From Ascidia mentula (taxonomy: Eukaryota; Chordata; Ascidiacea; Phlebobranchia; Ascidiidae): a stretch of 64,000 nt of DNA. The stretch is from NCBI GenBank assembly GCA_947561715.1, contig OX387203.1, forward strand, positions 10,912,001 to 10,976,000. The letters are read 5' to 3'. Under the pieces are notes generated by a model that worked only from the letters and a program-made list of their open reading frames with translations, had not been told where the DNA came from and searched no databases. Shown piece by piece: positions 47,338-60,626 of this stretch. Position 1 is the stretch's first letter. The number at the start of each line of letters is the position of its first letter. Both the position numbers and the translations under genes were made by a program.

Positions 47338-50300
47338 ATGATGAACGGAACTAAGGCAGCTTCTTCAACCTGTAATGACATTGAACTTTTGTTACAAGCT
47401 GCCGAGTACCTGGACAATCAGGACAAACGAGATAGAGGTACATACTGAATTGTTTGTGTACATGTCTTAACTATAAGTAACTTATTTGTTGATGTAGAAT
47501 CAGAACATGGCTATGCTGCCCCTGCTTATCGTTATGGAAATGAACCACTTAGAACCAAAATAAAGGCTATTCGTCGATCACAAAACAGGTATGTGTTTGT
47601 TTAATGAAAGTGTTTTCATTCCTTTTCACAGACTCTATGTATATATATGTTGGAAAGATTTTTCAAAATAAGGCTATTTTATGTTTATCATTTTTCAACC
47701 ATAGTGTATAGTAAACTCCATATTTACTAGGTCAAATTTCATGCTACCATGTGTAGTTAAAAAAAACGTTGTTTTGGGGCATGTCTAGACTTGATTCTAC
47801 GGGCGATGCTTACTATGCACACATACAGCCCTGCCTGGCAGACATACCAAGACTCCTCCTTTCGACCCACTAACAATGCAGGCCTCGGGGCAATATTGCA
47901 CCTTTTGAAATGGGCACCAAGCTGTGCGGTAACAACAATCGACGGCTGTTACAGAACTTGTCATTTATGGTACCAGTAATTGTAAACAACAGGGCCCCGG
48001 AATATTACGATAGGCAGCTACAAAGTTGTGACCCAGTTCTCCCACCGTATTTTTCGGGCGTAACAATTCTCTGTAGCCATGTAACACAGCGCTAGTATTT
48101 GTGTTGATGTAAATGCTAACGAACAAGTATTTGACCATTAAGGGGACACACGATGGCGCGTTTCCGCAAATTAGGGTCAAAACCTGTATTTAAATTTGCG
48201 AAGTAAAGCGAATTAATGACCTTAGGCGAGTTACGTATGGATTAACTATCTCGATTGAGTTGGAGACTCGTTTTGTCGCTCATAGTCATGCCACGCGAAA
48301 CCTTTATTGGTTACATGTCTGCTGTCATGTCCTGTTTCGTGACGTACCATCTGACGTCAGTTTATAGCCAGGCGGGTTCTCTTGACTACTTTGGTTCAAA
48401 TAAATGGCGAATCCTTTAGTAAAAAAAAACACTTACAATAATGTATCAAATAAATGTAAACAGTTGCATCACGACACCTGTGTTAAAAATGTGTGAAGAT
48501 GTATTCACATATGGTATTACTGACGTGTCACCAAACACAATACAGACAGTTTAATCTTTGTTTGTACAGTGGCGGCATGCCAATGGTGCAACCTGCAGTT
48601 TATATTGAAATGAACCGAAACGTGAATAGGGAGGGTGTGGGCGTAAGCTAACAACAGGTGTTTAAACACAAATTGCGCAATTGGGTAAATCCAAAATGTA
48701 ACTTCGCAATACACAAACTTGAAATATATTGCGCAAAGCAGTTGAAATGGGTTTTCTGTAATTGTAAATTAAAACTAACTTGCTTTGTTATCACCTTATA
48801 TGTACAATCTTTTTTACTTTTTACAGAACATCTCATAACGAGTTGGAAAAAAACAGGTGCGTATTGTTCCCGTGTTTATTCTGTTCTTTAGTTGGTATCT
48901 TGCGTGACCGTGAATTTTAGTTTCATTGTTTGTTCGCGACTGTTCCTTGTTTCTTGCGCCATACAAATCGCCTTGTGCGTTGTCACATGGTTTCCACGTG
49001 AAAAGGCGACGCGTTTTGCGTCACAATAAAGAAACTAACGCCTTCTCCTTTTGTGCGTGCGTGCCACTATCCCCGGTGCTGATTATCCTTGCTCTACTCA
49101 GCAATTGATTTTTTTGACCCTACCGGACATGCCCAGCTAGTCATCACTGACTTGATAACGTGGGTCTTTAAACCCTGCTTGTTTCTCAGTCAGGTGTGAG
49201 TTACAATTTCGCGACTATAAACAATGATATCCAGCAGTTGGCAGCTTCATATTTTTGTAAAAAAAATGTGCCCCTTGATACCCAATTTCTGTAAATACTG
49301 CTGGAGTCATACAGTTTCTGTAAACATAAACAAACGCGCAATATATGGTAATTGCCTTTTTGTGATTTGTCCAGCCTAATAGCGGTACCAAAATGTTTTA
49401 CAAGGTGAAAAAAATCATTCCATGCAGAAAATCTGAAAATATATGCCAAAAACATTTCTAATCGTGTTAACTTTATCCAATTTTCACCGTATGTTGTGCT
49501 TTGAAGTGAGTTGTTTACCTACTTGCAAGGTTACATCCACTCGCGAGTTCACACATTGCAGCAAAGTGTTGGCGTTCTTCGCCGCGCAAAGTAACGGTTG
49601 TTTTGGAGTGCGGGTGTGCGCGTTTGGCCTAGATCGCCATTGTAGCATGAAGCTCTCGGGGTTGTTCGTTGCTCTTGGCGCGCGTGTTCAGTTGAACGTA
49701 AATACTGACTGGGCGCTCAAGAGTAGTTTGAGAAACAGTTTTAAGTGTCATTGTCCTAACTACTAGTGGGTATTAATTTTAAGTTATTTGAGCCCTTAAC
49801 TATTTTTTTCTCAACACAGTCGCCTTCAATGTCAGTACTTATTTAAACGTGAATGTTCAAACTTTACACAAAACAAATATGTTCCAAATTTGGGCATATG
49901 GAAGTATGATTTTGACATGCTTTTTTTTGCTAAACACACGTGGCTAGTATTTATGGACATTTCCTTGAAGGACGCGTGAACTGCGGGCGTGGTTGTCGCT
50001 TCACGAGCTTTCTTTTCAGCCAATCGGCGAGCGGTAAAGCTCATTTTCTCTTGTTGTTTACAGCGAACAGCTGATCGCTCTTCTCTCTTTGCTTTCTTTC
50101 TTTCTCTAGGAGCAGCGCTTAGTAGCTTTTAGTGCTCATTGCTCCTTTACCGGCCGCTGCTCCTAGCGTTTTAAATTCTCCCGTTGCACGCCATGTTACG
50201 GGCCAACGCCATCAATGGAATTCAAACTGCAAAGCTTTTGCAAGTGGTTCATTGATTTTACCATATGTTCCGAGTATTTTTTTCATCCATTGATGTTAGA

Positions 50301-51021
50301 AAATACCATTAACTATCTTTTGTTTGCAGGCGTGCACACCTCAGAAGTTGTTTAGAAAATTTGAAGTCCATAGTTCCATTAAGTGGGGATGCAACAAGAC
50401 ACACCACCCTGGGCCTTCTCAACCAAGCCAGTTTGTTAATAAAGGTACCACTATTTAATAAAGAGATGGAGTATGAATTAGAATTTCAACATATTTATTT
50501 CAATAGAATCTGGAGGAAAAGAATGAACAGAACTTGCATGAAAAATCGCAGCTTGCAAAGTACAATGAACATTTGAAGCGAACCCTACAAAGACTTGAAG
50601 TTTCTCGTCGCCGAAGAAACTCAACAGGCTCAGCATGGTCATCCAGCCATTCAGAATCATCAAATGATTCAGATAAGGGTATGCTGCATTTTAGTTTAAA
50701 CCGGTACAGTTTTCAAAAAATTTCAAGTGTAACAGAATTTAAATGTAAATTATTTGTATCATATGTTTGTTGTTGTAGTTTATTTGCAAATATGCATTAG
50801 ATCACAAACTTCATTGACTGTCAGAATCGCCCATATTTATAATCATTTTTTATGTAGATGAGGAGATTATCGATGTTACTGACTGCAGTGAAGATAGTGA
50901 ACGTCTTCAACCCCCGCTTCCTATTCGATCAACAAACCTCATCACAATTAATGTGTCAAAACCTCTATCACTTCCTGCAAGGGCGATTGCTCAAATTAAA
51001 CGAGTCAAAAAAGTCGACTAG
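47338..51021 (+). CDS. MXD: MXD (Mad) family bHLH-zipper repressor
   Basis: This partner of MAX binds E-boxes, opposes MYC and recruits Sin3 corepressors. There are six exons: 47338-47437, 47498-47588, 48827-48856, 50330-50444, 50507-50678 and 50858-51021, giving 223 residues (human MXD1 221), in phase. The N-terminal [16 protein letters not shown] is the Sin3-interaction helix (human IQMLLEAADYLERRE). EHGYA follows. The bHLH region is [30 protein letters not shown] and [18 protein letters not shown]; a leucine zipper runs [20 protein letters not shown] onward. The acidic tail [13 protein letters not shown] matches human REEIDVDVESTD. Exon 3 is only 30 bases and carries most of the DNA-contacting basic region. 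Two ATGs are adjacent at the start. AATAAA at 52252-52257 implies a 1.2-kb 3'UTR. Which MXD paralog it represents is not resolved. Confidence 0.95.
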
Positions 51022-52275
51022 CTGGAATTCAACAATGACATTTGACTGTGCATATAGAGTAGGTACGGCAAGAAAACTACCATGTAATGGCAGCATCTTG
51101 CTGACAACATACTGACAGTGATTGACTCCCAGTTTTATAACTACTGGGTGTCACGACTACCTCTTTTTGTGATAGAATATAGCTTTTCACCAAAACACAT
51201 TTGTTGCCGGGCATCAATTGCGGTTGATGGTGCTGTTAAACTCAAAATTGGCCCTAATCCAAAGCTGTGACACACCACTGTGATTTAACATAGAAAACGA
51301 AATTTATTTTTGGTTTACTGGCTTCCTAAATCTTGATGGTTGAAGGTCACAGAAGCAAACTGTTTTGTAACTTTTATTCATCCAATTTATGCAAAAAATG
51401 TGGATTTCTTAAAAAAACTTGTGCATTTATTGATTTTCTTACCAACCCAAATTTCTATGCACCTACTCAACAGCCCGCAACTATTGAGAAATTGAATGAG
51501 GTGTCGTGCCAGCCGCGAAAAACGAAAACTGTCACAGCTGTTGCCACTTGTAACACCTGCTTGGTAGCAGTCTTTGCTGCCTGAATTTTGCCGCATTAGC
51601 TCTCTCAGTAGTTGCAACACTTGTAAATTTCTTTTGTCAATTTATTTTTGCTCTCTACATGAAGATGAAATTTTGTGGACTGTTCTCTTGCCTTTTACTG
51701 CATCTTCTTTCTTGCAAACGCATACATATATTAGGCTCAGTCACGTAGAATTTTGTTTCTGTTGATAAAGATGTGATACAATTTGAACAAAGTGATGTAA
51801 TATAAGTAAAGGCCTATATTTGTACTCAGGTAAATTGCAACAGTTGCTTCAGTTGGTCACTTTCGTCTGTTCAATTATTTATTTACGATGACATTTAAAA
51901 TTGAGTATATAATTTATCCCAAAAATTACTACTTTTTCCGATGAAAATTCATGTGCTTGTGAATTTCTTTCACAATTTAACTTTTTTGAAGCTAATTTTG
52001 GGAAGCTGATGTCTAGCATGGCGGGCAATTGCATATTTGTACAGAAAACATATTTTATTCTATTTGTAATTGAACAAAGCTTATATATTTTGCGTTAAAC
52101 ATGCTCAACATTGTTACAGCTTCAGCTGATCGCCGCAACTGATTTGTTAAACTTCGTCTGCTGTTACTTTCAGCAGGAAGCATGTATATTTGTAAATACT
52201 GTCTTACCATATTCTTCTGTATCTCAATTGTTATATTGCTGTGTGGAGAGAAATAAAGTTTATTTCAGTATTAAA
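51022..52275 (+). other. MXD 3'UTR with polyadenylation signal
   Basis: There is no coding signal between the MXD stop and the hexamer AATAAA at 52252-52257. The stretch is T-rich and most simply read as the 3'UTR. The open frames at 51333-51765 have no family resemblance. Confidence 0.5.
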
Positions 52276-52888
52276 AATGCTGGTCGATAGAAAAGGTGAA
52301 ACTGCAGAAGGAAAGGTTTCATGGTAGTTTAAATTAAGGGCTGCTAAGGTTTGCATCAAGTACTTTTTAAACAAAATATTTCTGCCTGTATAGAACAGTG
52401 ATCTCCAAACTTCTTTTAATTGCGTGCCATCAAAATGATTTTAACAGTGTTGGTGTGCTACCAATATCCAGAAAATGTTCAAAACCAAAAAACATGATAA
52501 AAGACAAGGATGTTGAACAACTACCAGCCCAGGGTTTTAAAGACAAATAAAAATATGCAACAAATAGTTTTATTGATATTAATGTAATCCTGGGCAAATA
52601 TTTTGATGTGTTATAAATGCAATTATTATAATCAGCCTTTTCGTCCAAAAACCTCAAATAATGTTTGAAACTTGAAGCTTTGGTGGTCGTGCGCTGTGCG
52701 TGCGTTTTTCACACGTTCAAACCCAAACCAAAGCCATTTGACCAGCCAGGCCCGGATACTGAAAATTCGTCAATATCGGGTCCCGGATCCGGTGCAGCAA
52801 ATCACACTGTTTCCCACCCTTTAGTGGTCACCTTTTCAGACTTGAGATAACGCAACGTCGCCGTGTACACCAACTTTCATTCAAACTA

Positions 52889-53690
52889 TAGAGATGCACC
52901 GAAAGTTCGGTTTGCCGGATTTATTCGGCCGAAACAAAGTTTTTATGATTGCATGCAAGTAAAAACTTTTTTATTGCATACCTATTCGCAAAGTTTAGTA
53001 TATACCTAGATTAGAATCACTTTCCAACTCTCAAACAAATGTCCGAAGCCTACTGGAAGTAATTTGCGCCACGCTATACCGCCAGTTTTTTTAAATTGAA
53101 GGGTTTAGGTGCTGGGGTTGATTACCTTCAAAATGTGCGAAGAAAGGTATCTTCAAGATGAATTATTGCTCATTATCCAGATCTTTGAATATCATTTCAT
53201 ATTTTAAGCATACGCAACTAAATTATACTGCAGTAAAAAATACTGGTGTGAAAGCTGAAACCTTGAAACACGTATACCTTAATTGGATGGTCAGGCATTA
53301 TAAGACTTTATAGCTTATGTCACCACAATCAGTATAACAGGCCAGCATATTTGGATGGAGCACCTCAACGCAAATGACGAGTATAATATGTTTTGTGCAC
53401 AAAACTTGGCGTTTATTGGCTTTCACATGGGTTTCATCTGCCGTAGGCTACATCCTATATCCGACCAAGTATATTTACACGTTGAGAAAAACTGATACAC
53501 AGTAGCAGTTAAATGCAGTTGGCGACGTCCGTGGATTCATCATAAACTTTGCGTGTCATCGTTGCATGCAGTAAAAAAGTTTCGGTTTCGGCCGAACTCT
53601 GCAAAAATATTCGGCAGAAACCGAATAATTATAAAATACCATTGTTCCGGCCGAATAAATTCGGCAAACCGAACTTTCTGTGCACCCCTA
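52889..53690. mobile_element. hAT-like non-autonomous DNA transposon
   Basis: The ends are inverted: left GATGCACCGAAAGTTCGG, then TTTGCCGGATTTATTCGGCC; right the complement, with GGCCGAATAAATTCGGCAAA and CCGAACTTTCTGTGCACC. The terminal TAGNGNTGCAC resembles hAT ends. No transposase is encoded in the 800 bases. An 8-bp target duplication was not found, so family and exact limits are provisional. Confidence 0.6.
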
Positions 53691-54486
53691 CTTTCGATAT
53701 TCTTGGGTTCCGTCTAGACTTGTATGGACCCTGGTTACAAAAGTCAACATACCGAAATTCGACCGAATTGGAATACGGATTCGAATGTTGACAGCGAATC
53801 CTATACGCAACGGTTATTTTTAGTTTTCACGACCCCCAAAAGTTGTGACTTCGTCAAGTATTCCGGTCAGCTTATCGTGTTAACGTTTCGTTTTTTTTAT
53901 CTGTTCCTCTCGCATTATTAGTCTTTCAACAACTTCTGAAGTCATTTGGAACCACATGAAGATTATTCCGAAGAAAAAGCAGCATAACTAGGACTGGTTC
54001 AAGATTTCTTGGCCGTGCAGCATCAGACCGATTCAGTATAACCTCTGTGGATCCCAATCAACGATAATTATTTGAAGACTTTATATTGGTGTTCCCATAC
54101 AGAAACTTATACAAGTCCCTCGAAACCATCGATAGGACACTGTATGTGGACCAGCATGGACCTCCAGTTAAAAACCTTGGATTATACGTTGACAAAGCGA
54201 TTGGGTACATCAAGTCTATTACTAACAAATTAAATTTCTCCACCTTCCAAATAGTTATTTTAGGGAAAAAAACCATTTTATTCAGCCGAACTACATACTT
54301 TCACTATTATTTCACCACACCAAAATATATTGCACTATTTCGTACGATAGTTCACAACAAGTTGGAATTGCAATCCGCGCATACACTTTTTACATGATAG
54401 CAGTCCAAATATTGCCGATTACTTGTTCCACACTCTGTCTGCAAACAACGTAGTTTACCCGTAAAATAAAATAACACAAAGAAAAA
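53691..54486. other. Spacer before SEC20, nothing recognised
   Basis: This is sequence between the hAT-like element and the convergent 3' end of SEC20. The 103-codon frame at 54086-54397 has no recognisable domain. Confidence 0.35.
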
Positions 54487-57173
54487 TTATGAGGGAAATA
54501 ATCTTCTTTTAAGAATATACACCACGGTTGAGAAAAACAACGCAAGGGCGAGAAATATTAAAATTTTGTCGGTGAATTCCCGCCGGTTGTACTTCGTCAA
54601 CAATCTGTGGCCAGTTTGAATCAAACCTGATTGACCTTTCAACTCTTCATTTGTTTCTTTAATGGTGTTGGATGACGTAACTGCAAGTACATAAAAATGC
54701 ATACTTTCGCATGACAATGAAATGCTGTTTAAAGGTTTTTTAATGTAACAGAGTTAAACCGAGTTCGATTCGACCAAGAAAATTGGCTAGATGGGTCGAA
54801 ATTCGGCAATGTCTAAGCACGTTTGTAAGCATAACGCTTTATATAGATAGTGGGGGTATTGGTAAAAATAGTCTTAATTAAACAGTTAAGACATCTTCGC
54901 AACCTGAAATTCAATGGGATGCCAACACGACTTGATAAAAACATCAATATATTGCAAACTTTCTTACTTTTCGTTTGTATGTTTTATTGTAAAATAAATT
55001 TCTTTGCTAACACCGTTGGTCACTTGGTGGCAGTGTCGTGGCCATTAGGTGGCACTAAAATATCAGATAATGGTGTTACAAAAGTATAGCCTGTGCCCCC
55101 GATTTGTTCAGTCCTGAATTAGCCACTGGTTATCAATAAACAGCAAACTGAAATGGGCTTGGTGTACAATGCACAATTCAACCCAAACTACAATTATGAG
55201 ATGTAAAAACAGTAACATTTACAACTTTGCCAAGATCCAAATAAAATGTTATATGGATTATCCGAAGCTTTTTGTCCGAACATGAATTTCGATTACAGAA
55301 TCCATCTGATTATGTAACTGCATGAATGTTTTTTGAGCATAAAAAATCATGAGTAAAACTATAACAGCATTCGATTCAACTAACACCAATATATTTTTAA
55401 CATGCAAGCAACCGACCTAGACTGTGAAGAGTGGTGGAGCTCTGGTTAACAGTATCATTCATCTTCTTACTAATATTCATCAAACTTTCAGTAATATCAG
55501 ATGCAGAATGCATCATTTGAGCTTTGTTATCAGCAACTTTACTTCGATAGCGAAGGGTCTCCAGTCGAGATTCTGAAACAATACTGCTACTTACATGAAT
55601 GTAACTGTTAGTTAAGGAATAAGTTTTGTTGGTGCAATAGTTTACTAAAATGTGGTTATATTGTCTGATTATTCTTCATATAATATCACCTCTTGATCCA
55701 AGCAACGCATCTTTTTCTTTGTTGTCAATAGCAAGTTTGCAGGTAAGATTTGCCTTGCGTAAAGTTGCTTGAGTGCTTTTATAATATAACACAACCAAAT
55801 TTTTTTCATTTTATTAAAAACTACAGATATACGTTCCAAATTTTGTTACACCTACTTTTGAAATAGTTTAAACTGATTTTGGGCCAACTGCTTCAGATCC
55901 AACTTTACACGTTCATGGTCGACTTCGTTTGACAAATCTTCTAGCAAAGATATTTTGCTTCTTAATTCAGCCAGAATGCTTTGAGCGGTTGCATTTAGAT
56001 CATTAAGAACTTCAAGTGGTCCTTTGCAGTCATATATGTCCTTGAATTGAAAATGTAATCCAATTTAAAATATTTCTTTTACAGATAGATAAAACATAAC
56101 TTTGTGTATGATAGAAACAGAACTTATATAGCCAAGACACCTGTTAATATTTGTTTAACTCTGGCCCAGTCAGGTGTACTGGAAAATATCGTTCAGTGCT
56201 AGTGCTAATGTGTCTACATGTGCTGATGTTGCCTTATTACATTATCAAATGCCCACCCTTTTTATTGACTTATTATAGGTCATGAAGTCCCGGATTCTTT
56301 CACTGAATTATGGGGTTTGTTACAGATTATCTTTTGTGATAAATACTTTTTTTTACAAAACAAAGTTGGAAAGCAAGCATACTTTTTGGAAAGCCATCAC
56401 TTACAAACTAATATAAAGTTTGATAACTTGATAGACGAAATTGTAATTATATCTAGTACTATAAAGCGCTGACACAATGGAAACTTTTCCGCACTTTTAA
56501 AGTCACAACAAATCTACATATCAAATAATAAACAAAAATAATTCACATGCAAAGATCATCCCACTGTGAATGCCTTCACTTGGCACTCTAAGATATTACA
56601 TATTGATTATAAGCAGCTGTAAGTCAAATAAGATGTACTTTTGATTGACTGTAAAAAACTCTTCCTTGCATTACAGTGCCAAGTTCATAAAATTAATATT
56701 TAAAAAAACATTAGCAATAATAAAACCTCAGTTTAGTTTCTGCTGTATTTGAATAAAAAAAATGATAATGATTACCGGCCATTTTTTTGAGGCTTAGAGA
56801 TACTGACAAAAAAAATTGTGCTATTACTATCAGATTTGATGCAACACCTGCTGAATATGACCGTTAAATGGCAACAAACACATAAGAACACAATGTAAAT
56901 AAAAAAAAACAACACCAATTTTGGTGAAAAAGGTTGTTTACTTGACATATCTGAAGAGGTTACTAATCAACTGTAATAACTTTGCAGGGTTCTATGAAAA
57001 CAATGCACAATGTAGTATAGCATTTAACAAAATAAACATTTATAGCACACATTGTGACTCACTTGTATTATAGCTTTTACTTTGCAGTTTAATTGCACAA
57101 TCTCATCTTTGCACTCTTCTGGAGTAATCCCTTTAATCACCCTTGTATTGTTTATTCTATGAGCCCAACTCAT
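54487..57173 (-). CDS. BNIP1: SEC20/BNIP1 SNARE protein
   Basis: This is an ER-resident SNARE of the syntaxin-18 complex, used in Golgi-to-ER retrograde fusion. There are five exons: 57173-57063, 56040-55856, 55775-55690, 55572-55417 and 54680-54487, giving 243 residues (human 228), in phase. Landmarks are DIYDCKGPLEVLNDLN (human DIRDCSGPLSALTELN), RKANLTCKLAIDNKEK, DITESLMNISKKM and TIKETNEELKGQSGLIQTGH. The Sec20 end is LLTKYNRREFTDKILIFLAL followed by ALFFSTVVYILKRRLFP, a single C-terminal membrane anchor. The start ATG at 57173 gives MSWAHRIN; the open frame continues upstream without clear homology. A 1.36-kb inverted repeat begins about 40 bases before the start, so the promoter must lie inside it or beyond it. 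Confidence 0.95.
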
Positions 57174-57215
57174 GGCCAACACACTAACTTGCTTTAGATG
57201 TGCAAAGCAACAGGA

Positions 57216-58578
57216 ACCGGGTCTGGTGTACTTTTTGCACCACACCTAATGTCTGGGCTATCCCTAGCACTACAAACCAGAAACTTAACACGAATGTTAA
57301 ATGACACCTTACGAGTTACAATACCAAAAATGACGACAACACCTATGACGTAATGAAATTTACAAGACTCCGTAGCCGTACGACACCCACAAATCCGAAA
57401 TATTTTTATGAAAATTTACACGTCTCATAAGCAACATGCATTGCGTCGTTCGACTTTTACTTATTTGTTGAATGCTATCTTAAACAAACAAAGTAGCATG
57501 ACGAAGCAGCCCGCAGTTATTACGAAAAAAAAACACAACAAACAACATGTACTTTTCACACGACGACAAATTGTCAAGATCATAGAGCAAAAACCACTGG
57601 TCCAATGAAGTCAGTTGTGACATCGTCAGAAAAGCCTGTCCCTCTACTTTACACCGAAGTTAGGTTTAAATATATATTTCGATTGTGGGACACCTAGTGG
57701 GATTTAGAACAAGAGCGATTTACGCAACATCGTGACGTCGCAAGCAATAAACTACTAATCGAATCATACTTAAATATCGGTGGATGGAAACGTAGAAGAA
57801 TAGACCTTCCACACGATGCATCAACCGACCATATGGGGTCCCTACTTTTTACGCTACGACCCATCGAATATGTGGTGCTAAAAGTACACATGGTCGGTTT
57901 CGGCCTTTTTGCGTGTATACGAGCGATTGAGGTGGGGTCTTTTATGGGGTCCCAATTCAAAAGTAAAGGTTACTGCAAGCTAGAATTTGGTACGCTTTGT
58001 CACAAAGGACATGTCTTGCAATCGATGCAAGTTTCGATTTGATTAGTAGTTTGCTTGTAACGTCACAATGTTGCGTAAATCGTTCTTGTTCTAAACCCCA
58101 CTAGGTGTCGCACAATCGAAATATATATTTAAGCTTAACTTAAGTGTAAAGTAGAGAGACAGGCCTTTCTGAAGATGCCACAATGGACTGACTTCAATGG
58201 ACCAGTGGTTTTTGCCATATGATCCGGACAATTTGTCGTCGTGAGAAGAGTACATGTTGTTTGTCGTGTTTTTTTCGTAATACCCACGGGCTACTTTGTC
58301 GTGCTTTGCTTGTTTAAGATAGCATTTAACAAATCAGTAAAAGTCTAACGACGTAATGCATGTTACTTATGAGACGCGTAAGTTTTCATAAAAAAATTTT
58401 CGGTTTTGTGGGTGTTGTACCTTACGGAGTATGCCATTTCAGTTCGTTGACGCACAGCGCGTGTAAAGAGCAAATCTTCAGAGTAAATTTCGTTTAGTCA
58501 TAGGTGATGACGTCATTTTTGGCATGGTAACTTGTTAGCCGAGATATTAGGTGTGGTGCTAAAAGTACACCAGACCAC
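57216..58578. repeat. Large inverted repeat (foldback), arms about 545 bp
   Basis: Left arm 57216-57762 and right arm about 58034-58578 are reverse complements with scattered mismatches, around a 270-bp loop. Ends are GGTCTGGTGTACTTTTTGCA on the left and the complement (with one change) on the right. Shared inner marks include ACACCTAGTGGG, GATTTACGCAACAT and AAACCACTGGTCCA. In the loop, ACCGACCAT and ATGGTCGGT with AAAAGTACACAT form a second, weaker inverted pair. There is no coding frame with homology. It is most likely a foldback-type DNA element or MITE; no target duplication could be fixed. Confidence 0.85.
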
Positions 58579-58899
58579 AGGAACAACCCTACGCTACAGG
58601 GGTTCAATTTTAAAAATGTGACAACAAACTACAACAGACTGAAACACAAATCAGCGATCTACAAAAGAAGTATTTAATATGTTGACTTTTGTGTGTACAC
58701 AACACTTTTTTTCAATTTGCGTTCAGTCCATCATAATATAGTTTTCAACTTATCTAGGAAACCAAGTTTGTGTGCCATAGCGAAAAACGTAGCTCTCACA
58801 ACAGAATCGTCATAATGACGTCATATACCGAAGACATACCAACTTCAACATACATTAGATAGATCCTATATCTTGTTTCATGATGTTTGATTCATTTAA
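58579..58899. other. Spacer between inverted repeat and BEL fossil
   Basis: Nothing was recognised in these 320 bases. A CRE-like TGACGTCA occurs at about 58814 and another just inside the inverted repeat near 58508. Confidence 0.35.
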
Positions 58900-59399
58900 T
58901 TTAAAGAAAATGTCTTGCAAATCTTGATTTTTGTACTGTGTTGCTAATGCGTTAAAGGCAGGACCTACCCAGACCGGAATTGTTGTATTTCGAAGGTGAT
59001 CCACTAATGTATACGCGTTTTATGATAAGCTTTGACAAAAATATTGGTCGTTGCGTAGACAGTGACAGCGCAAAGCTGAACTACCTGATTCAGTACTGTC
59101 GTAAGGCAGCGTATGACATGATCTCCTTTTGTATTGATCTGGAACCTACGTACGGTTACAGAAAGGCCCGAGAGTTGCTATACGAACGGTACGGTCGTCC
59201 TTTTGTGATCGCACGTGCGTACGTGAAAAAGTTAGGTCATTGGCCTTACCTGAGATCCGATGATGCCGACGAATTTTCGGAACTTGCACGAGCCTTAGAG
59301 GAGTTTTTGGTGACTCTGACTCATCTGGGATACTTTGCAGACATCAACAACTTTGAAAATATGTTGAACATAGTAAAGCGGTTGCCTTTCACAATGCAG

Positions 59400-60626
59400 G
59401 GCCGATGGCGTAGACATTCGACACCGTAATCACGAGAAGTTGTTGGAAAAGTTAGAGCGCCGGTATAGAATTAGGGGGAATACCCTACACTTAATCCGCA
59501 GTTACCTTGTAGGTAGAAGTCAATGCACTAGAATAGGAAATTCTGTATCTGATATTAAACCCATAACATGCGGTTGTCCACAGGGTTCGCCATTAGCTCC
59601 TTTACTTTTTTTATTGTACATTAATGACCTTCCGCAAGTATCCACTTTCACAACCAAATTGTTTGCTGACGACACGGTTCTTTCCATGACCTCCCCATCA
59701 CTTATTGACTTACAATCCCGTGTTAACGAACAACTCACAAATGTTGACAACTGGTTAAGGCACAATCGACTTTCCCTCAACATTCGGAAAACAAAGTTCC
59801 TATTGTTTTCCCCTTCCACTTCAAGCACTGGCAATTTCACCATCACCATCGGACATGAAAAACTTTTGCGATCAGATATTATTAAGTACCTCGGTGTATA
59901 CATTGATGACAAACTAACCTGGACAACTCATATACATTATTTGGAAAAGAAATTGTCACAAGCATGCGGCACTTTTTTCAGTTGCGAAATTATCTTGACG
60001 TTAAAACGTTTACTATTCATTTGTATATTCCCATATTCAGTACGCTATTGGTGCTTGGGGTGGAGGATCGGCACTCTCACTGAAAAACTCAACACTATTC
60101 ACAATAACATACTCCGTTCCATAACCTTTAGTTCCTTTCAAAGCCACGTCACGCCATTATACAAGAAATTAGATCTCATAAAAATTAGAGACATTTACAA
60201 ACTCGAACTGGCCAAAGCAATGCACGATTTCCATACCGGCAATCTACCGGCCTCCTACAACTCCTTATTTTCGTTAGTAGACACAGTGCACGATCATTTC
60301 ACAAGAAATGCATCGAAAAAGAACCTATTTCACCCAAGGGTTAACACCACCTTCGGCTTACGCATGCTAAAATTTAGGGGTCCACAGATATGGGAGGAAA
60401 TAAACCCTTCCCTTAGATCGCTCTCCCGTCCATCATTTAAAATCATTTATCTTTCACAGCTCAGTATTAACCTCATTTTCAGCAGTCCCTGTTAGCAGTC
60501 CGTTTTTCCCTTTTTCTTCGTAGTCCTCTTGTCGTTTATTGCGTTTTTCCTGTCCTTTTTTTCTGGTGTTTTCTTGTGTTTTTATTTATACTCCACTGTA
60601 CACTCTACGCCTAAATAAATAATTTA
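59400..60626 (+). mobile_element. 5'-truncated non-LTR LINE (reverse transcriptase)
   Basis: This is a LINE copy inserted in the BEL/Pao fossil. It starts inside the reverse transcriptase at FDTV/NHEKLLEKLE (one base is missing between these halves near 59423), then GCPQGSPLAPLLFLLYINDL and LFADDTVLSMTS with the FADD catalytic box, LRHNRLSLNIRKTKF, KYLGVYIDDKLTW and a C-terminal region ending at a stop near 60495. The style is CR1/L2/Jockey-like. The frame from 59440 to 60495 is open for 351 codons, so the copy is rather young. An AATAAATAATT stretch near 60616 may be its 3' end. Confidence 0.85.

Noticed and set aside
54086-54397. 103-codon plus-strand frame between the hAT-like element and SEC20
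   Set aside because: No domain, no supporting exon borders and no conserved neighbour; kept as unrecognised spacer.
57833-58042. Open frame of 69 codons in the loop of the large inverted repeat
   Set aside because: No family resemblance or splice context; AT-poor palindromic DNA readily gives such frames.
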